Positions 52,090 to 58,640 of a DNA stretch of 64,000 bases are shown piece by piece. Every line of letters starts with the position of its first letter. The stretch's first letter is position 1. The notes beneath the pieces are model-generated. The model had not been told where the DNA came from. It saw nothing but the letters and a program-made list of their open reading frames with translations, and ran no database searches. The translations under genes and the position numbers were made by a program. This DNA is from QYOJ01 sp043806735 (GTDB taxonomy: Bacteria > Bacteroidota > Bacteroidia > Bacteroidales > FEN-979), in contig JAZDGR010000050.1 in NCBI GenBank assembly GCA_043806735.1, forward strand, positions 3,205-67,204, read 5' to 3'.

Positions 52090-52290
52090 CTATCGCAATT
52101 TTTCATTAACATACTCCACCACCCCCTCCATATCCAGCTCTTTATTTGAAGAGAAGTAGCGGATGAAGTGTAAGCCGAATTCAATCCGTTGGCGGTTCAC
52201 GGTAATTCTTTCATAGATTGGCATGGTGCCATCTTTTAGCACTTTTGTTCTTTTGATGAAGAACAAGAGGGTACATGTTGCTCGTGTCAT
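52090..52290 (-). pseudogene. Tyrosine integrase remnant (arm-binding N-terminus)
   Basis: 66 codons. MTRATCTLLFFIKRTKVLKD followed by GTMPIYERITVNRQRIEF matches the arm-type DNA-binding N-terminus of Bacteroidetes tyrosine recombinases. The core-binding and catalytic domains (R-H-R-Y) are missing; the last 20 residues have no integrase likeness, so an internal deletion probably fused unrelated sequence. It points away from the tRNA-Ser(CGA) gene, whose 3' end is 238 bp away, as expected for an element integrated at a tRNA 3' end. Confidence 0.7.
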
Positions 52291-52379
52291 AGCTCTGATT
52301 TTAGGTTTACAAAACTAGATTTTCAGAGCAAAAGAGTGAAATGCAAAGTACTGCAAATCAGTGAGAAATCACCTAAATA

Positions 52380-52424
52380 GGTGGACTTGGCTGTTTTCGA
52401 TTTTAGTCCACCGATTAGTCCACC
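52380..52424. repeat. Inverted and direct copies of AGTCCACC
   Basis: GGTGGACT (52380-52387) is repeated inverted as AGTCCACC at 52405-52412 and again at 52417-52424. The two direct copies are 12 bp apart (TTAGTCCACC). Between the integrase remnant and the tRNA; may be a recombinase or repressor binding site. Otherwise 52291-52527 shows no gene. Confidence 0.5.
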
Positions 52425-52527
52425 TCATTAGTGCATTTTTCTGCGTTTTTTAGCGTTTTCGGCAAAAAAGAAAACCACTGAAAGCGCAGAATTTCAGTTG
52501 TTTACGTTAACTTGCTTTATTATTCAG

Positions 52528-52616
52528 CGGAGAGACAGGGATTCGAACCCTGGGACCCAGTTACCCGGGTCAACGGTTTTCGAGACCGCCCCATTCGACC
52601 GCTCTGGCATCTCTCC
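52528..52616 (-). tRNA. tRNA-Ser (anticodon CGA)
   Basis: 89 nt class II tRNA; acceptor GGAGAGA/TCTCTCC, anticodon loop CTCGAAA (CGA), T arm GGTTCGAATCC, discriminator G, no encoded CCA. Same orientation as tRNA-Ser(TGA) at 37984. Confidence 0.97.
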
Positions 52617-52622
52617 GGAATC

Positions 52623-52686
52623 AGTGAACAGTGAAAAGTGAACAGTGAAAAGCATTAATTGTTCATTGTTCGTTGTTCATTGTTCA
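52623..52686. repeat. Inverted heptanucleotide arrays in the tRNA-Ser(CGA) leader
   Basis: Four agtgaac/agtgaaa units (52623-52650) and four ttgttca/ttgttcg units (52659-52686). The arms are largely complementary (tgaaca against ttgttca), allowing an imperfect hairpin. The same layout occurs before tRNA-Ser(TGA). Confidence 0.85.
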
Positions 52687-52696
52687 TTTTGATCGG

Positions 52697-52704
52697 CAAA
52701 ATTA
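52697..52704 (-). promoter_or_regulatory. -7 box of tRNA-Ser(CGA)
   Basis: TAATTTTG on the minus strand, followed by the same GCCGATCAAA as after the -7 box of tRNA-Ser(TGA). This common initial region suggests both leaders start the same way, about 70-80 nt before the tRNA. Confidence 0.5.
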
Positions 52705-52769
52705 GGAAGGTTTAAGGAGATAAAAAAGCAATCGTTGATCCATAAATCCCGTTTATTCGTCCATTAAGG

Positions 52770-52800
52770 TTGCATATGGTGGTGAATACAAATACCTTTG
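52770..52800 (+). promoter_or_regulatory. Promoter of the GWxTD gene
   Basis: TTG (52770-52772), 20 bp, TACCTTTG (52793-52800), 34 bp before the ATG at 52835. Confidence 0.6.
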
Positions 52801-52834
52801 TGCCGAACTAGTTTTTAATAGAAAAGGATATCAT

Positions 52835-54304
52835 ATGAAACGATTTTTTGCCATAATCAGTCTGTCACTATTTCTTTCCTCATCCGGAGCCGATGCACGC
52901 AACTTGTGGGCATACCTGAGTTATGCGACGTTTTCCTCTCCGGACGGTCCCTATATTGAAACCTATTTGTCGGTGGACGCAAGCACGGTTTTATTTGTAA
53001 GACAGGAAGACGGAAACTACCAGGCTGCTGTAAACATCATCATGACTTTCAAACAAAATGACGAGATCAAAGCCTATAAAAAATATGAACTGAAAAGTCC
53101 GACCGTAGCAGATACGATGAACCGCAACTTCCAGTTCATTGATCAGCAGAGATTCCTTCTCCCTAATGGGATGTATGATTTCGAAGTTCAGCTGATGGAT
53201 CAGAATAAAAAGGGTCAGCTTGCACCTATGCCCTATACACAGACTGTAACCATCGACTATCCTGCAGGAAAGCCGGCTGTTTCAGGTATTGAGCTGATCA
53301 AGAGCTATACTAAAAACGAGGCACAGAGTGCAATCAGCAAATCGGGGTTCGACCTGGTCCCGTTTGTGTTTAGTTTCTATCCTTCCGTCGACAACCGGAT
53401 GATCTTTTACTTTGAGGTTTACCATATGGACCAATATGCGGGAGCAGGGGAAAAATATCTTCTCTCCTATTTTGTTGAGACTTTCGAGAACAGTCAGCTG
53501 GTTAGAGATCTGGCAAAGAGCAAGAAGGAAATCGCAAAGCCGGTAACTCCCATCCTCGCTGATTTCAATATCAACAACCTTCCGACTGGCAATTTTAACC
53601 TGGCGGTTGAAGTCCGGGATCAGAAAAACAATGTTCTGGCTTCCCGGAAACTGTTTTTTCAGCGAAGTAATCCCAATGCAGAGATGATCATGGAAGATTT
53701 GACGATGGCAAATACTGTAAGCTCTTTTGTCGAAAAATATACCTATGCTGACAGTCTGAGAGAATATGTAAGTTCGACCTATCCGATCTCTTCTGCGCTG
53801 GAGAAGAACTTCCTGAAAGGGAATCTGAAAACCGCCAGCCTTGGGGTGCTGCAGCAATATTTTCTCGGGTTCTGGCAGCGGCGCGATCCTGCCAATCCTC
53901 AAAAAGCCTGGGAAAATTACAAATACCAGGTGGAGGTAGCCCAGCACAATTTCGGAACCCCGGTAAAAAAAGGCTATCAAACCGACCGGGGGAGGGTTTT
54001 TCTTCAGTACGGGGCACCGAACGTCCGCGTGGAACGGGCCAACGAACCCAGCAACTACCCTTATGAGATCTGGCAATATTATTCCCTCGGCAACCAGACC
54101 AACCGGAAATTCGTTTTTTACTCTCCCGACATGGTTACCAGTGATTTCTTCCTCCTGCACTCCGACGCCATCGGTGAGATCTACAATCCCCGCTGGCAGG
54201 TCGACCTCCGGAGCCGGATGTACCAAACCCTCGACATTTCCGATACCCAGGTAATCAATGCCTGGGGCGACATGCAGGAAGATTACTGGACCCTGCCCTA
54301 TTAA
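52835..54304 (+). CDS. GWxTD-domain protein
   Basis: 489 residues with a signal peptide (FAIISLSLFLSSSGADA). The C-terminal region contains the GWxTD-type segment (TDRGRVFLQYGAPNVRVE, YPYEIWQYYSLGNQTNRKFV), a domain widespread in Bacteroidetes and Acidobacteria whose function is unknown. The N-terminal 300 residues are beta-rich. Intact, with a good promoter. Probably periplasmic or outer-membrane associated. Confidence 0.85.
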   Translation: MKRFFAIISLSLFLSSSGADARNLWAYLSYATFSSPDGPYIETYLSVDASTVLFVRQEDGNYQAAVNIIMTFKQNDEIKAYKKYELKSPTVADTMNRNFQFIDQQRFLLPNGMYDFEVQLMDQNKKGQLAPMPYTQTVTIDYPAGKPAVSGIELIKSYTKNEAQSAISKSGFDLVPFVFSFYPSVDNRMIFYFEVYHMDQYAGAGEKYLLSYFVETFENSQLVRDLAKSKKEIAKPVTPILADFNINNLPTGNFNLAVEVRDQKNNVLASRKLFFQRSNPNAEMIMEDLTMANTVSSFVEKYTYADSLREYVSSTYPISSALEKNFLKGNLKTASLGVLQQYFLGFWQRRDPANPQKAWENYKYQVEVAQHNFGTPVKKGYQTDRGRVFLQYGAPNVRVERANEPSNYPYEIWQYYSLGNQTNRKFVFYSPDMVTSDFFLLHSDAIGEIYNPRWQVDLRSRMYQTLDISDTQVINAWGDMQEDYWTLPY

Positions 54305-54306
54305 TA

Positions 54307-54341
54307 ATTACGAATTACGAAGTTCGAAGTACGAATTAAGG
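54307..54341. repeat. Heptanucleotide array
   Basis: Five 7-bp units (attacga twice, agttcga, agtacga, attaagg) just after the GWxTD stop codon. Confidence 0.85.
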
Positions 54342-54379
54342 GTGAGAATTTTGTACATTTGGGCCTTATTTTCACACCT

Positions 54380-55405
54380 GTGTATAGTGTTGCAGTCGTC
54401 ATCCTGAACTGGAACGGGAAAAAATATCTTGAGCAATTCCTCCCTTCCTTGATTCAACATACGGGATCTGACGCTGAAATCATTGTAGCTGACAATGCTT
54501 CATCAGATGATTCTGTTCCTTTCCTGCAACAGCATTTCCCTTCCGTACGAATCATCCGGAATTCTGAAAACTGGGGATTTGCGCGGGGCTATAACCTGGC
54601 GTTACGTCAGATTGACGCCAAATATTATGTCTTGCTAAACTCTGATATCGAAGTTACTGCCGGCTGGCTGAACCCTGTCATCCGGTTGATGGAACAGGAT
54701 CCCAGTGTGGGAGCCTGCCAGCCCAAGATCCGTTCCTGGAATAACCGTTCTGCCTTTGAATACGCAGGCGCAGCCGGAGGTTTCATTGACGAATACGGGT
54801 ATCCCTTTTGCCGGGGGAGGTTGTTTCTGACTATTGAAGAAGATCACGGTCAGTACGATGATGTGGCAGAGATCTCCTGGGCAACCGGCGCCTGTATGTT
54901 TGTCAGGAGTGACTTGTATCACCGGTTGGGAGGGCTGGACGATGACTTTTTCGCGCATATGGAGGAGATCGATTTCTGCTGGAGGTTACATAATCATGGC
55001 TATAAAGTACTGTATTGTCCCACTTCTGTGGTCTACCATATTGGTGGAGGAACCCTCCCAAAAGCCTCCTGGCGGAAAACCTACCTCAACTTCCGGAATA
55101 ATTTCATGGTGCTTTACAAAAACCTTCCCGCCAGGTTTCTGATCAAGGTGTTTGCCGTTCGTTTACTCCTCGACGGGGTGGCAGCTTACAAATTTTTGTT
55201 TCAGGCCGGGTTTAAAGATTTTTGGGCTGTCGCCAGAGCCCATATCAGCTTCTACAAAGCGTTGCCCTCGTTGCGAAAAAAACGAAAAGCCCTGAAACAT
55301 GCCAGCATGAAAATGATGTACAAGCGGTCCGTCGTCTTCGACTATTACCTCCGCGGAAAAAAACGTTTCTCCCAGCTCAATAAGGATAAATTCTTTTCTG
55401 CCTGA
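54380..55405 (+). CDS. Family 2 glycosyltransferase
   Basis: 341 residues from a GTG at 54380. An in-frame TTG at 54359 overlaps the -7 box TACATTTG (54354-54361) and is rejected. GT-A fold: YSVAVVILNWNGKKYLEQFL, ADNASSDDSVPFL, the DxD-like LLNSDIEVTAGWL, and MEEIDFCWRLHNHGYKV (the ED/acceptor motif). A C-terminal extension is basic and hydrophobic, suggesting membrane contact. It resembles rhamnosyl- or other cell-surface transferases; the sugar is unknown. It is convergent with aroQ, ending 2 bp from it. Confidence 0.88.
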   Translation: MYSVAVVILNWNGKKYLEQFLPSLIQHTGSDAEIIVADNASSDDSVPFLQQHFPSVRIIRNSENWGFARGYNLALRQIDAKYYVLLNSDIEVTAGWLNPVIRLMEQDPSVGACQPKIRSWNNRSAFEYAGAAGGFIDEYGYPFCRGRLFLTIEEDHGQYDDVAEISWATGACMFVRSDLYHRLGGLDDDFFAHMEEIDFCWRLHNHGYKVLYCPTSVVYHIGGGTLPKASWRKTYLNFRNNFMVLYKNLPARFLIKVFAVRLLLDGVAAYKFLFQAGFKDFWAVARAHISFYKALPSLRKKRKALKHASMKMMYKRSVVFDYYLRGKKRFSQLNKDKFFSA

Positions 55406-55406
55406 A

Positions 55407-55829
55407 TCAGGGCTTCTTCAGAAAACTTTCCACAGCCAACCGGTAGGAATCGAGCCCAAATCCGATGATGCTACCTTGTACATGTGGGGATAACAGAGAG
55501 ATATGACGAAACGATTCGCGGGCAAAAATATTTGAAATGTGAACCTCCACCACCGGTGTGCTGATCGACTTCACGGCATCTGCTATCGAAACGGAGGTAT
55601 GGGTATATCCCCCGGCATTCAGGATGATCCCGTCGTAAATAAAACCAACTTTCTGCAATGCATCAATGATCTCGCCTTCGACGTTCGACTGATAATATTG
55701 TATGGTAATCTCCGGGAATTTTTTTCGTAGCTTTTTCAGGTAGACCTCAAAACTCTCGGTTCCGTATATTTCGGGCTCCCTTTTACCCAGCAGGTTCAAA
55801 TTTGGTCCGTTAATGATGATCAGCTTCAT
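55407..55829 (-). CDS. aroQ: 3-dehydroquinate dehydratase, type II
   Basis: 140 residues from MKLIIINGPN (55829). Dehydrates 3-dehydroquinate in the shikimate pathway. Motifs GPNLNLLGKREPEIYG (catalytic Tyr), ILNAGGYTHTSVSIADA, EVHISNIFARESFRH (catalytic His and Arg). Normal length. -7 box TAACTTTG on the minus strand at 55848-55855. Confidence 0.96.
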   Translation of the reverse strand: MKLIIINGPNLNLLGKREPEIYGTESFEVYLKKLRKKFPEITIQYYQSNVEGEIIDALQKVGFIYDGIILNAGGYTHTSVSIADAVKSISTPVVEVHISNIFARESFRHISLLSPHVQGSIIGFGLDSYRLAVESFLKKP

Positions 55830-55863
55830 GCCGGCTAAACTAAGCGCCAAAGTTATAATAAAA

Positions 55864-55949
55864 ATGGTGAAATGGTGAAATAGTGAAATGGTGAAATATC
55901 CTATGCAATCATGGCAATAAATGGCAATTCATGGCAATTCATGACAATA
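55864..55949. repeat. 8-bp and 10-bp tandem arrays
   Basis: Four 8-bp units (atggtgaa three times, atagtgaa; 55864-55895) and four 10-bp units based on catggcaatt (55910-55949), directly upstream of the riboswitch promoter. Confidence 0.75.
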
Positions 55950-55955
55950 AATGAT

Positions 55956-55963
55956 TACCTTTG
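55956..55963 (+). promoter_or_regulatory. -7 box of the TPP-controlled receptor gene
   Basis: TACCTTTG, 14 bp before the riboswitch. No clear -33 box; the tandem arrays occupy that position. Confidence 0.55.
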
Positions 55964-55976
55964 TACCACTATCAAC

Positions 55977-56047
55977 TAGGGGTGCCTTAAAACACAGGCT
56001 GAGATCATACTCTTTGAACCTGATCCGGGTAATGCCGGCGTAGGGAT
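55977..56047 (+). promoter_or_regulatory. TPP (THI element) riboswitch
   Basis: Contains the conserved parts of the thiamine pyrophosphate aptamer: GGGGTGCC at the start, GGCTGAGA, ACCTGATC, and GGGTAATGCCGGCGTAGGGA. It lies 75 bp upstream of a TonB-dependent receptor gene and should lower its expression when TPP is plentiful. Confidence 0.93.
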
Positions 56048-56122
56048 TAAAATTCAAGCTTTGATTAACTCCTCTATTGATCAGTTTATTCAACTATCTA
56101 TTATCATTAAACTTGATCAATT

Positions 56123-58561
56123 ATGAAACCAAAAACAAATTTGACCACAAGTCTGGTCCTGCTGCTTCTGGGAATGATACAAATTCCACTGGCATTGCAC
56201 GGACAGACCACCCTCCGGGGAACTGTTTCCGATCAGAAAACCGGTAAACCGCTGACGGGAGCTCATGTTTGTATTGAGAATACATTCTATGCAACCGCCA
56301 CAGATCCGGACGGAAAGTTTCTTTTTAGCGGATTGCGGCCAGGGAATTATTCTCTCAAAACGACCTATGTAGGTTATAAACCCATCGCCATTCAGCTCCG
56401 GATGAAATCTGACACCGTGGTAAATTTCTCTATGGAAGAGATGGCTATTCTTGGAGATGAAGTGAACATTGTAGCGACACGGGCCGGAGAGAAGTATCCA
56501 ACGGCTTATTCCACCATCACACCGATGGAGATTGAGGAGGCAAACCTCGGAAAGGATATGCCCTACATCATCCAGACTACCCCCTCTGTAACAGTCACTT
56601 CCGATGCCGGAAACGGAATCGGGTATACCGGCATCTATATCCGGGGGACTGATCTTACGCGGATCAACGTTACGATAAACGGGATCCCGGTAAACGACGC
56701 GGAATCGCAGGGCGTATGGTTTGTGGACCTGCCCGATCTGGCCTCCTCCACCGAAAATATCCAGATCCAGCGCGGCGTGGGCACTTCAACCAACGGGGCC
56801 GGGGCATTTGGAGCCACCATCAACATCCTGACGACCGAAACCGACCCGGATCCTTACGGGGAACTGTCAGCCAGTTACGGAACCTTCAACTCATACAAAA
56901 CCACCCTGAAATTCGGATCGGGTATTCTGAAATCGGGATTTGCCGTCGATGGCCGTCTCTCTTACATCTCCTCCCAAGGATACATCGACCGGGCCTTCTC
57001 CAGGCTAAGGTCCTATTATATCAGCGGAGGTTACTATGGAAAGAATACCACCCTGAAGCTGATCAATTTTTCGGGACACGAAAAAACCTATCAGGCGTGG
57101 GAAGGGGTTCCGCTGGATTCGCTGGGAACCAACCGGAGGTACAATCCGGCCGGTCAGTACACCGATTCCTCCGGACAGATCCAGTACTACGACAACCAGA
57201 CCGACAACTATACCCAAAACAACTACCAGCTCATCTTCTCCCAGCGGATCGGCAATGCCTGGAATATCAATGCAGCCATCCACCTAACGACCGGGAACGG
57301 GTACTACGAAAGTTACAAGCAAGATGAATACTTTGCCGAATACGGACTTCAGGATGTAATTATCGGCGGGGATACAATTACGAACACAAATCTGGTGAAC
57401 CGGAAAATGATGGACAACAGCTTCTATGGGATGACCTTTTCAGCCAATTACATCCAACCTGACAGGTTCAATGTGATTCTGGGCGGCGCGCTGAATCAAT
57501 ATTACGGGGAGCATTTCGGGAAGGTGATCTGGGCACAATTTGCCTCCAACGGAGACAACGAACGCAATTGGTATTACAATACCGGCCTGAAGAATGATTT
57601 CAACATCTATGCAAAAGCCACCTGGCAGGCCCTGAAAAAACTGACCTTATTTGCCGACCTTCAGTACCGTCATGTCGGATACCGGCTGAACGGAACCCTG
57701 GACGACCTGCAGCAAATTGACCAGGTTCATCTGTTCAATTTCTTTAATCCGAAAGCCGGCCTCTTTTGTACCTTCTCGGAACACCTGAACGCCTATTTTT
57801 CTTTCAGTGTAGGAAACAGGGAACCCAGTCGTAACAATTATCTGGATGCCGATTCCAATCACATGCCCATGCCGGAAAGGCTCTACGACTATGAGTTGGG
57901 GGTGACCTACAACCGTACCAAGTGGACGGCCGGTGTCAACCTCTATTTCATGGATTACAAAGATCAGCTGGTCCTGACCGGGGAGATCAACAATGTTGGA
58001 GAAGCCATTATGGTCAATGTTCCGAAGAGTTACCGGGCCGGAATTGAGCTCTCCGCAGGTGTAAATCTCTGGAATAAGATCCAATGGGACATCCAGGGTA
58101 CGCTGAGCCTTAACAAAATCAAAAATTTCACCGAGTACGTTGACGGGTATGATTCAGCCTGGAATTTTACCGGACAGGTTTCCAAATATCTGGGAACCAC
58201 CGACCTCTCCTTTTCACCGGAACTCCTTCTCGGAAGTATTCTGACCTATAAACCCGTGAAGGGACTATCGGCTTCCCTGCAATCGAAATTTATCGGAAAG
58301 CAATTCATTGACAATACCTCCAGCGACAGTCGTTCGTTGCACCCTTACTTTGTCAATAATCTGGTACTGGCCTATAATTTCAAGCTGAAGCCCTTTTCCG
58401 GAATTGGCCTCAATCTCATGGTGAATAACCTTTTCAGCCAGCAGTACGAATCCAACGCCTGGGTTTACCGCTATTTCTATGCTGATCAACCCTTTGAGTT
58501 GAACGGCTACTTCCCCCAGACCCTGATCAATTATATGGTCGGCATCACCCTGAAACTCTGA
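56123..58561 (+). CDS. TonB-dependent receptor, predicted thiamine transporter
   Basis: 812 residues: signal peptide, a carboxypeptidase-regulatory-like domain (LRGTVSDQKTGKPLTGAHV), plug domain (TPSVTVTSDAGNGIGYTGIY, IRGTDLTRINVTINGIPVND) and a 22-strand barrel ending in an aromatic-type C-terminus (LINYMVGITLKL). The upstream TPP riboswitch points to uptake of thiamine or its phosphates across the outer membrane, as proposed for TPP-regulated receptors of other Bacteroidetes. No inner-membrane permease or thi genes are in the window. Confidence 0.88.
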   Translation: MKPKTNLTTSLVLLLLGMIQIPLALHGQTTLRGTVSDQKTGKPLTGAHVCIENTFYATATDPDGKFLFSGLRPGNYSLKTTYVGYKPIAIQLRMKSDTVVNFSMEEMAILGDEVNIVATRAGEKYPTAYSTITPMEIEEANLGKDMPYIIQTTPSVTVTSDAGNGIGYTGIYIRGTDLTRINVTINGIPVNDAESQGVWFVDLPDLASSTENIQIQRGVGTSTNGAGAFGATINILTTETDPDPYGELSASYGTFNSYKTTLKFGSGILKSGFAVDGRLSYISSQGYIDRAFSRLRSYYISGGYYGKNTTLKLINFSGHEKTYQAWEGVPLDSLGTNRRYNPAGQYTDSSGQIQYYDNQTDNYTQNNYQLIFSQRIGNAWNINAAIHLTTGNGYYESYKQDEYFAEYGLQDVIIGGDTITNTNLVNRKMMDNSFYGMTFSANYIQPDRFNVILGGALNQYYGEHFGKVIWAQFASNGDNERNWYYNTGLKNDFNIYAKATWQALKKLTLFADLQYRHVGYRLNGTLDDLQQIDQVHLFNFFNPKAGLFCTFSEHLNAYFSFSVGNREPSRNNYLDADSNHMPMPERLYDYELGVTYNRTKWTAGVNLYFMDYKDQLVLTGEINNVGEAIMVNVPKSYRAGIELSAGVNLWNKIQWDIQGTLSLNKIKNFTEYVDGYDSAWNFTGQVSKYLGTTDLSFSPELLLGSILTYKPVKGLSASLQSKFIGKQFIDNTSSDSRSLHPYFVNNLVLAYNFKLKPFSGIGLNLMVNNLFSQQYESNAWVYRYFYADQPFELNGYFPQTLINYMVGITLKL

Positions 58562-58640
58562 AAAGAAGGGCAAACCGCCTACGAAAACGATGAAAAATCG
58601 TATCTTGCACAACCCTGCTTACTGAATAAAATCAAGAAAC

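Noticed and set aside
53282..54226. 314-codon minus-strand frame in the GWxTD gene
   Set aside because: Antisense shadow; the plus-strand frame has a signal peptide, domain and promoter.
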